The position numbers were made by a program, and so were the translations under genes. The notes below the pieces were generated by a model. It was not told the DNA's origin. It saw only the letters and a program-made list of their open reading frames with translations, and made no database searches. Shown here piece after piece: positions 54,704-63,215 of a DNA stretch of 64,000 bases. The stretch is from Geobacillus subterraneus (GTDB taxonomy: Bacteria > Bacillota > Bacilli > Bacillales > Anoxybacillaceae): contig NZ_CP014342.1 of the NCBI RefSeq assembly GCF_001618685.1, positions 1,178,001-1,242,000 of the forward strand, in the 5' to 3' direction. Position 1 is the first letter of the stretch. Each line of letters begins with the position of its first letter.

Positions 54704-54733
54704 AAAAAATCGGCCGGACATCGGCCGATTTTT
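54704..54733 (+). terminator. Terminator after TPR/dynamin-like gene
   Basis: AAAAATCGGCCG pairs with CGGCCGATTTTT. Confidence 0.92.
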
Positions 54734-54974
54734 CTTCCTTTCAGACAGGTGAAGCAAGAACGGAGGACAACGACCACCGATGGAAGGGCATCGTTTTGCT
54801 TTAGGCGAAGACGAGCAAGAACGGTTGCGGTTTTCTTATCGTGCCGCGAATGCCGCTGGCTCTTGCTATACGTAGACGTTGATACGAAGGGATGGGGGAT
54901 GCTTCCATCGCTTTTTTTCTTGCATTCTTTTTTTCTAAAGAGTAGACTTTGATTGTAAAAACATAATATGTTTA

Positions 54975-55060
54975 CGGGAGCTTGTGGAATCAGGCTGAGA
55001 GTACGGCTAATCCGCCGTTGACCGTTTGAACCTGTTGGATAATGCCAGCGCAGGGAAAGA
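54975..55060 (+). promoter_or_regulatory. TPP (THI-box) riboswitch
   Basis: The conserved THI-box order is present: CGGGAGCTTG, CAGGCTGAGAGTACGGC, then GACCGTTTGAACCTG, GGATAATGCCAGCGCAGGGA. Thiamine pyrophosphate binding should terminate transcription at the hairpin that follows, switching off the LuxE-LuxC-ABC-SDR operon. Confidence 0.95.
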
Positions 55061-55068
55061 GAGTATAC

Positions 55069-55105
55069 ATAAGCACTTTGCCTGCGTGCAAAGTGCTTTT
55101 TGGCA
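55069..55105 (+). terminator. Riboswitch-controlled terminator
   Basis: AAGCACTTTGC pairs with GCAAAGTGCTTTTT nine bases after the TPP aptamer. Confidence 0.9.
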
Positions 55106-55145
55106 TGGATCGAAAGGCGCGATCGAGCGGAAAGGGTGGGGAAAG

Positions 55146-56231
55146 ATGACACAACAAGAAATGATCGAAAGCTTGCTTCAGTTGATCAATAAAGAAACGT
55201 CCACAGAGGAAGAATTCAATGAGCATGCGCTCATGTTATTTGCCTATCAATATGAAAACAATGTTCCGTATCGTACATATTGCATGCAAAAAGGAAAAAC
55301 GGCAAGAACGGTGAAAACATGGCGGGACATTCCGGCTGTGCCGATTAACGCCTTTAAAGAATTAACGTTAAGTTGTGTTCCTCCCGAACAGGCTGAACGC
55401 GTGTTTATGACGAGCGGCACGACGCAAGGAGTGCGCGGGAAACATTACCACCCGGCGTTAAGCGTGTACGATCAGTCAATGATCGTCAATTTTCAAAAGC
55501 GGTTCATGAAAGAGCGCAACAAAATCAAAATGGGTATTCTTTTTCCGACAGAAGACGAGCTGCCGAACTCTTCGCTCGCCCATTATTTAGCGCTCGCTGT
55601 CAATGTGTTTGGCACGGAAGACAGCCGGTATTTTGTCAACCGGGATGGCCTTGACATCGACCGGCTTCTTGCTGAGCTGGAACAGGCGGAACAGTCAGGT
55701 GAGCCGTACGCCCTGCTAGGCGCTTCGTTTAGCTTCGTTCATTTGTTTGAGGAGCTCGCCAAACGCGGCAAAACGTTCCGCTTGCCGGAAGGGAGCCGGA
55801 TTCTTGATACGGGCGGCTTTAAAAATCAGTCGCGGGAAATGGACTTGGACGAGTTTTACGACACGCTGTCTTCGTTCCTTGGCGTCCCGCGCCGCGAGTG
55901 CATCAACATGTATGGGATGACCGAGCTGAGCACGCAATTTTATGATGACGGAAATGAGACCGTTCCGTCGGTGAAATCGGGACCGCATTGGATTCGCACA
56001 AGGGTGATCCACCCGTTAACCGGAGAAGAGATGCCGAAAGGAGAACGCGGCGTCCTCGTTCATTGCGACCTCGGCAACTTTAACTCGGTAACGACGATTT
56101 TGACGGAAGATACGGGCGTGGAAACAGACGGCGGGTTCTTATTGCTCGGCCGGGTGCAAGGGGCGGAAGCGAAAGGCTGTTCGATCGCGGTCGAAGAATT
56201 CATCCGCGCGGCAAAGGGGACATCCGAATGA
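55146..56231 (+). CDS. LuxE-family acyl-protein synthetase
   Basis: The 361-residue protein has the adenylate-forming motifs VFMTSGTTQGVRGKHY and INMYGMTELSTQFY, DTGGFKNQSREM and, 17 residues from the end, KGCSIAVEEF with the cysteine (about 345) that accepts the acyl group in LuxE. LuxE activates a carboxylic acid as acyl-AMP and carries it as a thioester for reduction by LuxC. ATG 55146 follows AAAGGGTGGGGAAAG. It overlaps the luxC-like gene by 4 bases. No luxA or luxB is present. Confidence 0.9.
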   Translation: MTQQEMIESLLQLINKETSTEEEFNEHALMLFAYQYENNVPYRTYCMQKGKTARTVKTWRDIPAVPINAFKELTLSCVPPEQAERVFMTSGTTQGVRGKHYHPALSVYDQSMIVNFQKRFMKERNKIKMGILFPTEDELPNSSLAHYLALAVNVFGTEDSRYFVNRDGLDIDRLLAELEQAEQSGEPYALLGASFSFVHLFEELAKRGKTFRLPEGSRILDTGGFKNQSREMDLDEFYDTLSSFLGVPRRECINMYGMTELSTQFYDDGNETVPSVKSGPHWIRTRVIHPLTGEEMPKGERGVLVHCDLGNFNSVTTILTEDTGVETDGGFLLLGRVQGAEAKGCSIAVEEFIRAAKGTSE

Positions 56232-57679
56232 GAGAATATGCCGGCTATCTCCCCTACATCGGGGATGAACCGATTGAAACACGTGTGTTAACGTTTGAAA
56301 AAAACGGAGAAAGAGTCGAAGTGGAAGTTCCTCTTTTAACGGTCGAGCAGCTGAACAAAGTGATGGGAAAAGTGAAACAAGCCAGCGCCCAGTTTCTCAA
56401 ATCGCTTTCGGTGACGGAGATCATCGACTTGCTTGACCGAGTGATGGCACAGCTGTTGGACCGCCGCCATCCGTACCGGCAAAAGGCGGAACAAGTGCTG
56501 CCGATTGTGACGGGCTATGATGAAGAAATGGTCCGTTTAGGGTTGACCTCGTATTTCAAAACGTTCCGCAAGCCGCAGCTGCAGCGGTTTCTTGTGGAGG
56601 ACTTGGAAAATCCGTTGCTTCTTGACGATTTTCAACCGCGGGCCAAAGGCGGCTTTTCCAAAGCAGTCGGCCCGGATGTCATCGTTCACGTTTGGGCGGG
56701 AAACGTGCCGGCGCTGCCGTTATGGAGCCTTATTTCCGGGTTGTTGGTGAAGTCGGGGAACATCGGGAAAGTGTCGAGCGCCGAGCCGTTATTTGCCGGT
56801 TGGTTTGCCCGCTTGTTAGTGGAGGTGGAGCCAAAATTGGCCGATTGCCTCGCTGTTGTTTGGTGGAAAGGCGGGGATATCGAGAGGGAGCGCGCCGTGT
56901 TTGGGCAAGCTGACGTTGTTGTCGGCTATGGAAGCAACGCGTCGCTCGAAGAGATGCAGCGCCGCCTTCCGGTGACGGTCCGATTCTTGCCGTTTGGGCA
57001 TAAAGTGAGTTTCGGCCTCGTTTCCCGTTCCTGTCTTGATGCGCGCAAGGCGTGGCAGGCCGCCCACCAAGCGGCGCTCGATATCGTGCGCTATGACCAG
57101 CAAGGGTGTTATTCGCCCCATCTGTTTTACGTGCAAACCGGCGGAAGCGTGTCGCCAAAAGAGTTTGCCCGCTATGTCGCCCACGAGCTGAACTGTTTTG
57201 CGAAACGGTTTCCGCGGCGTCCTCTTTCCCTTGAGGAAATGGCGGCGCAAGCAAGTTGGCGGCAGCGCGAAGAATTGGGCGTGCTGGCGAACAAGGAAAA
57301 GGAAGTGCTCGGAAACGAAGCAGGAGACTGGACAGTTGTTTACGAACCGGAACGCCGGGAGTTTGCCGCGAGTTGCCTAAACCGGGCAGTGAAAATCGTC
57401 GCCTTTGATGACATTTCACAAGTGATTGCAGAAATCGCCCCGTATCGGGCATTGTTGCAGACGGCGGGGGTGGCTGCCTCGCCAAAAGAGCTGTTCGAAT
57501 GGGCGGAGCAGTTAGGAAAGGCGGGTGTCACCCGCATTACAGCGCTCGGGCATATGACGTCCCCTGAAGCGGGCTGGCATCATGATGGGCGCTTTAATTT
57601 GCGCGATCTTGTGCAAATGGTCGACATTGAATCAGCGGCTGAAGCATATGCGGAACAGTTCGCTCCTTATGTCGATTAA
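56228..57679 (+). CDS. LuxC-family acyl reductase
   Basis: The 483-residue aldehyde-dehydrogenase-fold protein has VIVHVWAGNVPALPLWSLIS, VVVGYGSNASLEEM and the catalytic YDQQGCYSPHLFYVQ (Cys about 294). LuxC reduces acyl groups from LuxE or acyl-CoA to aldehydes with NADPH. The length equals that of fatty acid reductases, and the active site looks complete. It is coupled to luxE by overlap and followed after 14 bp by the ABC ATPase, so a dedicated acid-to-aldehyde step is tied to transport. Confidence 0.92.
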   Translation: MREYAGYLPYIGDEPIETRVLTFEKNGERVEVEVPLLTVEQLNKVMGKVKQASAQFLKSLSVTEIIDLLDRVMAQLLDRRHPYRQKAEQVLPIVTGYDEEMVRLGLTSYFKTFRKPQLQRFLVEDLENPLLLDDFQPRAKGGFSKAVGPDVIVHVWAGNVPALPLWSLISGLLVKSGNIGKVSSAEPLFAGWFARLLVEVEPKLADCLAVVWWKGGDIERERAVFGQADVVVGYGSNASLEEMQRRLPVTVRFLPFGHKVSFGLVSRSCLDARKAWQAAHQAALDIVRYDQQGCYSPHLFYVQTGGSVSPKEFARYVAHELNCFAKRFPRRPLSLEEMAAQASWRQREELGVLANKEKEVLGNEAGDWTVVYEPERREFAASCLNRAVKIVAFDDISQVIAEIAPYRALLQTAGVAASPKELFEWAEQLGKAGVTRITALGHMTSPEAGWHHDGRFNLRDLVQMVDIESAAEAYAEQFAPYVD

Positions 57680-57693
57680 GGAGGAAAATAGGG

Positions 57694-58440
57694 ATGAGCT
57701 TTTTGCAGCTAGACCGTGTGACGTATCGTTACCAAGGGTTGACACCGGTGATCGACGGGGTCAGTTGGACGATCAATGAAGGGGAATTCCATTGCCTCGT
57801 CGGGAAAAGCGGCTGCGGCAAGACGACGTTGTTAAAGCTTGCGGCCGGCCTGTTGCAACCGGATGAAGGGGCCGTTTATTTGCGAGGCGAAAAAGTGACG
57901 AAACCTTCCTCTTCGATCGGCTATGTTTTTCAAGCGCCGACGTTGCTTGAATGGAAGCGGGTCATCGATAATGTTTTGCTGCCGATCTCGCTCAAACGAA
58001 AACCGGCGAAGGAAGATTACGAGTTGGCGCACGATTTGCTCGAGCGGGTCGGGTTGTCCGCCTACCGCGACCATTACCCGGCTCAACTGTCCGGCGGCCA
58101 GCAAAGCCGGGTGGCCATGGCCAGAGCCCTCATTCAACGGCCGGCGCTTTTGTTTTTGGACGAGCCGTTTGCGGCATTGGACGCCATTACGCGCGAAGAA
58201 TTGCAAGCTGACTTGTTGACGCTTTGCCGGCTGCAAAACACAAGCGTCTTGTTCATTACCCACGATATTGCTGAGGCCGTATATTTAGCGGATCGCATCG
58301 CTGTCATGGCCGCCGGGAAGATTGTCTATGCGCTCGACGTCGACCTTCCGAAACCGCGAACGTTAGAAATGCGCTATGAGCCGCGATTTAACGAGCTTAG
58401 TTTTCACGTGCGGCAGGCGATGGAGGGGGTGAAGCGATGA
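57694..58440 (+). CDS. ABC transporter ATPase (ThiZ/SsuB type)
   Basis: The 248-residue ATPase has Walker A LVGKSGCGKTTLLKLAAG, the signature QLSGGQQSRVAMARAL, Walker B LLFLDEPFAALD and the switch histidine in ITHDIAEAVYLAD. GGAGGAAAATAGGG precedes the ATG. It overlaps the permease start by 4 bases. It resembles ATPases of THI5/sulphonate-type importers. Confidence 0.94.
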   Translation: MSFLQLDRVTYRYQGLTPVIDGVSWTINEGEFHCLVGKSGCGKTTLLKLAAGLLQPDEGAVYLRGEKVTKPSSSIGYVFQAPTLLEWKRVIDNVLLPISLKRKPAKEDYELAHDLLERVGLSAYRDHYPAQLSGGQQSRVAMARALIQRPALLFLDEPFAALDAITREELQADLLTLCRLQNTSVLFITHDIAEAVYLADRIAVMAAGKIVYALDVDLPKPRTLEMRYEPRFNELSFHVRQAMEGVKR

Positions 58441-59192
58441 ATCGGGCGCCCGTTTATTCGCTAGTCTTGTTTGTTGCGCTTCTTCTCGGATGGGAGCTGG
58501 CCGCTAGGCAAATGTCGGAGCTCGTCCTGCCGGCGCCGTCGGTCGTCGCCGCGACACTTTTTGATGGCATAAGGACCGGCTATTTTTGGCCGCACATCGT
58601 TCGGACAAGCTTGGAAGTGTTGCTTGGCCTTGGCTTAGGAAGCGGCCTTGGCCTCATCGTCGGCATTCTCATGGGGGAAATTGAATTTTTGCGCAACTTG
58701 TTCTTCCCGTACGTCGTCGCCAGCCAGGCCGTGCCGAAACTCGCCTTGGCGCCGTTGTTTATTCTTTGGTTTGGTTTCGGCATGACGTCGAAAGTGGTCA
58801 TTACGGCCTTGATTTGTTTTTTCCCTTTGCTTGAAAATACGGTGACGGCGATTCAATATACGGATCGGAACAAACTCGAACTGTTTCGCGTGTTAGGCGC
58901 GACGCGCTGGCAAACGCTCATTCATTTGAAACTTCCCGCCGGGCTGCCGCATATTTTCGCCGGTTTTCGCGTGGCCGTCGTCTTGGCGGTCGTCGGGGCG
59001 GTCGTCGGCGAATTTATCGGCGCCAGCGAAGGGCTGGGAGCGATGATTATTGCTTCCCAAGGAATGATGGACACCCCGCTTATGTTTTCCGTCTTGCTTT
59101 TATTGACGCTGTTGGGCATGGCACTCTACCAAATCGTTCATTTCTTTGAAAAACGATTAGCAAAACCATATGAAAAGGAGACAAGAAAATGA
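58437..59192 (+). CDS. ABC transporter permease (ThiX/SsuC type)
   Basis: The 251-residue permease has about six helices and the inner-membrane loop ELFRVLGATRWQTLIHLKLP (EAA-like) that contacts the ATPase. VASQAVPKLALAPLFILWFG is typical of the nitrate/sulphonate/thiamine-precursor group. Its stop overlaps the binding-protein ATG by 4 bases. It imports an unknown small substrate bound by the next gene product. Confidence 0.93.
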   Translation: MNRAPVYSLVLFVALLLGWELAARQMSELVLPAPSVVAATLFDGIRTGYFWPHIVRTSLEVLLGLGLGSGLGLIVGILMGEIEFLRNLFFPYVVASQAVPKLALAPLFILWFGFGMTSKVVITALICFFPLLENTVTAIQYTDRNKLELFRVLGATRWQTLIHLKLPAGLPHIFAGFRVAVVLAVVGAVVGEFIGASEGLGAMIIASQGMMDTPLMFSVLLLLTLLGMALYQIVHFFEKRLAKPYEKETRK

Positions 59193-60223
59193 GACGAAAA
59201 ACGATGGTCACCGTATGGCTGCTAGCCATCGCTTTGTTCTTAGCCGCTTGCGGTGCGGCCGGGCAGAAACAGGAGGAGGCGGGCCGAACGACGGGAAAGG
59301 CGAAAGAAGAAAAAACAGAACAGCTGCGTGTGGCCCTTTGGAGCCAGCCGATCACCGAGCAAACGAACTTGCTGGCGGAAAAAGAAAAAGGCTTTTTTAA
59401 AGAAAAAGGCTTGAACGTGACGCTCATTCCTGGCGCCGGCGGCGGCGATGCGATCAAAAACATTCTTTCCGGACAAGCCGATATCGCTTTTACGGATCCC
59501 GGTTCACTGTTTTTTGCGTTAGATAAAGGAGCGAAATTAAAAGTCATTTACAATATTTATCCGCAAAACGTCTTCAACGTCGTCTCGTTAAAAGACAAAC
59601 AAATCACGAAACCGGAAGACTTGAAAGGAAAGAAAATCGGCGTGTACAGCTTATCGAGCGGAACGCGGCAAAACTTATTAGTGCTGTTGCATCAAGCCGG
59701 GCTTTCGGAAAACGATGTGACGATTGTCGAAACCGGTTTGTTAAACTTTGCCCCGCTTATGCAAGGGCAAGTTGATGCGACAGCGGCGACCGATACCGGG
59801 CTTGTGATGGCGAAGGAAAAAGGATTAGGGGACGTCAACGTCATTGAAGTGAAAAACTATCTCAATATCCCGAGCGACGTCTTTGTCGTTACCGAGAAGA
59901 CGTACAACGAGAAAAAAGAGTTGTTGCAAAAGTTTTTAGAAGCGTATCGAAACAGCGCCCAATGGATGATCGACCACCCGGAGGAAGCGGCGTCGTTAGC
60001 CGTCAAATACGCCATCGATGGCAAGGACGAGCAACGCAACTTACAAATCATCCAGTTGCGAAATGCGTCGAGCGTTTCGCCATTGACGGAAGAAAAAGGG
60101 TTAGGGGCGCTTGATGTAAACGTGCTGCAACAAGCTGCGAACACGTACAAAACGTTAGGCTTAATCAAAAACGACATCCACATGGCGGAAGTTGTCACGA
60201 ATGAGTTGCTTCCAAAACAATAA
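59189..60223 (+). CDS. Substrate-binding lipoprotein, NMT1/THI5 type (ThiY-like)
   Basis: The 344-residue lipoprotein has a signal peptide and lipobox LAACG (cysteine about residue 23), then a THI5/NMT1 periplasmic-binding fold (EKGFFKEKGLNVTLIPGAGG, ILSGQADIAFTDPGSLFFAL, LKGKKIGVYSLSSGTRQNLL). ThiY-type proteins bind formylaminopyrimidine, a thiamine breakdown product; the ligand here is not known. Together with the TPP riboswitch this points to thiamine-precursor uptake. Confidence 0.9.
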   Translation: MRRKTMVTVWLLAIALFLAACGAAGQKQEEAGRTTGKAKEEKTEQLRVALWSQPITEQTNLLAEKEKGFFKEKGLNVTLIPGAGGGDAIKNILSGQADIAFTDPGSLFFALDKGAKLKVIYNIYPQNVFNVVSLKDKQITKPEDLKGKKIGVYSLSSGTRQNLLVLLHQAGLSENDVTIVETGLLNFAPLMQGQVDATAATDTGLVMAKEKGLGDVNVIEVKNYLNIPSDVFVVTEKTYNEKKELLQKFLEAYRNSAQWMIDHPEEAASLAVKYAIDGKDEQRNLQIIQLRNASSVSPLTEEKGLGALDVNVLQQAANTYKTLGLIKNDIHMAEVVTNELLPKQ

Positions 60224-60235
60224 CGGAGGACGAAA

Positions 60236-61006
60236 ATGGGGATGTTCTCAGGAAAAGTGATCGTTGTGACCGGTGCGAGCCGGGGCATCGGTGCGGCCAT
60301 CGCCCGCGCGTTTGCCCGTGAACATGGGACGGTCGTCGTCAACTATTTGCAAAATCAGCAGGCGGCGGAACAAGTGGCCGCCGCCTGCATTGAACTTGGC
60401 GGTGATGCTTGGGCCGTCCAGGCCGATGTCACCTCGGAATCGGCGGTCAAGCAGTTGATCGAGCAAGTGATGATGGAAACAGGGAAAATTGATGTCGTCG
60501 TCAACAACGCGTTCGCGCCGTATGTATTCGACCCCGACGAGCGCAAACTGGCGTGGGAGCTTGTCTGGGAAGATTATCAAGCGCAACTGGACGGGGCGCT
60601 GCGCTCGACGCATTATATGTGCCAGGCAGTGATTCCGATCATGAAAAAGCAAGGCGGGGGGAGTATTATTAATATTGTGACAGACTTAGTCGCCCGCCCG
60701 GTCGTTCCGTATCATGACTACACGACGGCGAAAGCGGCGCTCGTCGGCTACAGCCGCAACTTAGCGGCGGAGCTCGGTCCGTTTGGCATCCGCGTCAATT
60801 GTGTCGCTCCCGGCTTAGTTTACCCGACGGACGCCAGCCGGCGGACAAAGGAAGAAGTGAAGGAAATGCTGATCGCTCAAACACCGCTGCGGCGAATCGC
60901 CACTCCTGAAGATGTCGCCGGGCCGGTTCTCTTTTTAGCGTCTGATTGGAGCCGCTTTATGACCGGACAAACGTTGTTTGTCGACGGCGGACTCGTCATG
61001 CGCTAG
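60236..61006 (+). CDS. Short-chain dehydrogenase/reductase (FabG-like)
   Basis: The 256-residue SDR has the cofactor motif VVTGASRGIGAAIARAF and YTTAK as the YxxxK pair (YHDYTTAKAALVGYSRN). Two departures from the classical pattern are visible: NNAF instead of NNAG, and INIVTDLV, where the catalytic serine position reads threonine or aspartate. GGAGGACGAAA precedes ATG 60236. Last in the operon, it could interconvert the aldehyde from LuxC with an alcohol. A terminator follows. Confidence 0.9.
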   Translation: MGMFSGKVIVVTGASRGIGAAIARAFAREHGTVVVNYLQNQQAAEQVAAACIELGGDAWAVQADVTSESAVKQLIEQVMMETGKIDVVVNNAFAPYVFDPDERKLAWELVWEDYQAQLDGALRSTHYMCQAVIPIMKKQGGGSIINIVTDLVARPVVPYHDYTTAKAALVGYSRNLAAELGPFGIRVNCVAPGLVYPTDASRRTKEEVKEMLIAQTPLRRIATPEDVAGPVLFLASDWSRFMTGQTLFVDGGLVMR

Positions 61007-61035
61007 CGAGGCATTTGAAATTAGCCTGGTTTTCT

Positions 61036-61079
61036 AAGCTGCCCTCAAGAACGGATCATAAAGGGCAGCTTCTTTTTTC
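61036..61079 (+). terminator. Terminator of the TPP-regulated operon
   Basis: AAGCTGCCCT pairs with AGGGCAGCTT and is followed by CTTTTTT. Confidence 0.85.
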
Positions 61080-61209
61080 TGTCATTTTATATAGAACATG
61101 GCGGTTCGTTATGGTATGATATGATTAGATATTGTTAGAATGTTTAGAATATTTCCTGCCCCACAAACACATGCCCGCTGAATTTCTTCTTAGAAAAGAG
61201 GGACGAGCT

Positions 61210-61530
61210 ATGACCGCTTCATTATGGTTTCTTTTGTTTGTGTTGTTGATGTGCGGCGTGTTGTTGCGCCACATCACCATTTTGGCAGTCAGGAATGAAC
61301 GGAAGAAAAATGCATTCGTTTCCCAATACATCTTTGTTGCGCTCGTCACATTATGGTTTACCCCTCTTTATGTGAGCGTGAAGTTGGCGGTTTTCCTTGG
61401 CGTCGGTCAATACGGGCTTGTGCTCTGGCTCATTCTCTTCCTCATCGGGGTCGTTTACGTCATGAAACGGACGGAAAAGGAAAGAAAGGCGCTGCAAGAG
61501 GAATATCACCGCCGGGCAGGCTCGGCATGA
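61210..61530 (+). CDS. Small membrane protein
   Basis: The 106-residue protein has three hydrophobic helices (LWFLLFVLLMCGVLL, YIFVALVTLWFTPLYVSV, GLVLWLILFLIGVVYVM) and a charged tail (RTEKERKALQEEYHRRAG). ATG 61210 follows AGAGGGACGAGCT; the open frame to 61132 has no site. Family not recognised. A strong terminator follows. Confidence 0.72.
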   Translation: MTASLWFLLFVLLMCGVLLRHITILAVRNERKKNAFVSQYIFVALVTLWFTPLYVSVKLAVFLGVGQYGLVLWLILFLIGVVYVMKRTEKERKALQEEYHRRAGSA

Positions 61531-61559
61531 ACCGAGCGCCCGGCCGTTCGAAAGAAAGG

Positions 61560-61608
61560 AAGGCTGTTTCCGAAAAGCGGGTCAAATCGCTCGGAAACAG
61601 CCTTTTTT
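61560..61608. terminator. Convergent terminator
   Basis: AAGGCTGTTTCCGA pairs with TCGGAAACAGCC followed by TTTTTT, between the membrane protein and the aminopeptidase. Confidence 0.9.
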
Positions 61609-61615
61609 GAACGGA

Positions 61616-62866
61616 TCAGACAGACGATTTCAGTTCAAACGCCCAGTTGCCGCGGCGAAAAATCGGTTCGCGTTTGCCGTCTTTCGTCACGCCGTCGATG
61701 TTCAGTTCGGCCGAGCCGATCATAAAGTCGACGTGGACGAGGCTGTCGTTGACGCCGCGGCGGTCAAGCTCTTCTTTGGACAGCGCCGCGCCGTTTTCGA
61801 TGTTCGTCGGGTACGCTTTGCCAAGCGCAAAATGGCAGGCGGCGTTTTCATCAAACAGCGTGTTGTAAAAAATGAGATTGGACAGCGATACGGGCGACTG
61901 GTGCGGCACGAGGGCGACTTCGCCGAGGCGGCGCGCCCCGTCATCGGTATCAAGCAAATGTTTGAGCGTCTCATATCCTTCTTCGGCGCTGAAATCGATG
62001 ACTTGACCGTCTTTAAAGGTGAGCGTGAAGCCGTCGATGATGTTGCCGTTGTAATTGAGCGGCTTCGTGTTGCGGACCGTGCCGTTGACGCCGTCTTTAT
62101 GCGGCATCGTAAACACTTCCTCGGTCGGCATGTTCGGGTTGAAGCGCACTCCGGTTTGGCTGGTCGCCGCGCCGCCGTGCCAAACGTGCCCGTCGACGAG
62201 CTCGACCGTGATGTTGGTGCCCGGCGCTTCGTAAACGAGCTGTTTGTATTGCTTGTTGTTTAAGTAATCGACGATGCGGGCGAGCCGATCGTTATGTTCG
62301 CGCCAAGCGGCGATCGGATCGTCTTGGTCGACGCGGACGATGTGGAAAATCGCTTCCCATAATTTGTCGATGGCTTCTTCATCACGCAGATCGCCAAATA
62401 CTTTTCGCGCCCATGCGGCCGTCGGGACGGAAATGAGCGACCAGCAGTTCCGGTCGGCCATGATGGCGCTCCGGTAGTTGGCGAGCGCTTGGGCGGCCGT
62501 TTTATTGGCGGTGGCGATCCGCTTCGGATCAACATCTTTCAATAAGTCCGGGTTCGGGGCGTAAATCGACAAAAAGGCCGCTCCTTGTTCGACGAGCTCT
62601 TCCATCCCTTTTGCCCGCCACATTGGATATTCGGAAAACGCTTCCTCCGGGGCATGGTGAAACTTGATATATGTAAGCGCCTCATCGTTCCATTCGACAT
62701 ACACGTGTTTTGCCCCGGTTTCATACGCCGTTTTGGCGATTTTCCGAACGAGCGGCGCCGCCTCGAGCGGAGCGTTGACGAACAGCGTCTGCCCGGGCTG
62801 AATGTTCACCCCGACTTTCACCGCCAGTTCGGCGTATTTGTCCAATTCCTTCTCCCAACGGTTCAT
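61616..62866 (-). CDS. Aminopeptidase, M29 family (AmpS/aminopeptidase T)
   Basis: The 416-residue enzyme starts MNRWEKELDKYAELAVKVGV at ATG 62866 with AAGGAGTGAGGAAG upstream; the longer frame is rejected. M29 metal ligands are in the C-terminal half: AEEGYETLKHLLDTDDGARR, GEVALVPHQSPVS, NAACHFALGKAYP and VHVDFMIGSAELNIDG. M29 aminopeptidases remove N-terminal residues and are common in thermophilic Geobacillus. Monocistronic. Confidence 0.93.
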   Translation of the reverse strand: MNRWEKELDKYAELAVKVGVNIQPGQTLFVNAPLEAAPLVRKIAKTAYETGAKHVYVEWNDEALTYIKFHHAPEEAFSEYPMWRAKGMEELVEQGAAFLSIYAPNPDLLKDVDPKRIATANKTAAQALANYRSAIMADRNCWSLISVPTAAWARKVFGDLRDEEAIDKLWEAIFHIVRVDQDDPIAAWREHNDRLARIVDYLNNKQYKQLVYEAPGTNITVELVDGHVWHGGAATSQTGVRFNPNMPTEEVFTMPHKDGVNGTVRNTKPLNYNGNIIDGFTLTFKDGQVIDFSAEEGYETLKHLLDTDDGARRLGEVALVPHQSPVSLSNLIFYNTLFDENAACHFALGKAYPTNIENGAALSKEELDRRGVNDSLVHVDFMIGSAELNIDGVTKDGKREPIFRRGNWAFELKSSV

Positions 62867-63080
62867 CTTCCTCACTCCTTTTTTGGACTGACTCATCTCC
62901 ACTTTATTATAATTCCCGCCGCCTCGCAACTTAGGGAGCTTTACATGTGGATGCTGTCCGGACGAGAGCGAAACGTTCCGATGTAGGACGCGCCTCATGT
63001 TGGAATAACAGGATGGGTTGACACATATGTAAAGAGTAAAGAAGGTTCCATGGTGAAGAGCAACAAACTTCGTTGTCACC

Positions 63081-63117
63081 GGCACTATCGTCGCAGCCTG
63101 ATGATAGTGCCATTTTT
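63081..63117 (+). terminator. Leader hairpin upstream of the symporter
   Basis: GGCACTATC pairs with GATAGTGCC followed by ATTTTT. A preceding stem (GGTGA..TCACC, about 63050-63080) could compete. The position within a 5' leader suggests attenuation, but no known aptamer is recognised in 62867-63080. Confidence 0.5.
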
Positions 63118-63215
63118 ATGAAAAGGGGGTGGGATGGCGGAGCAAAAAGAGAGGGACGGACTGACAGATCAGGTGTGCGCCTGTGCAAAACCATACCAAA
63201 CAGGGAGGAACAGCG

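Noticed and set aside
55146-57679. Bioluminescence operon
   Set aside because: LuxC and LuxE homologues are present but there is no luxA, luxB or luxD, and the control is a TPP riboswitch; a different acid is probably reduced.
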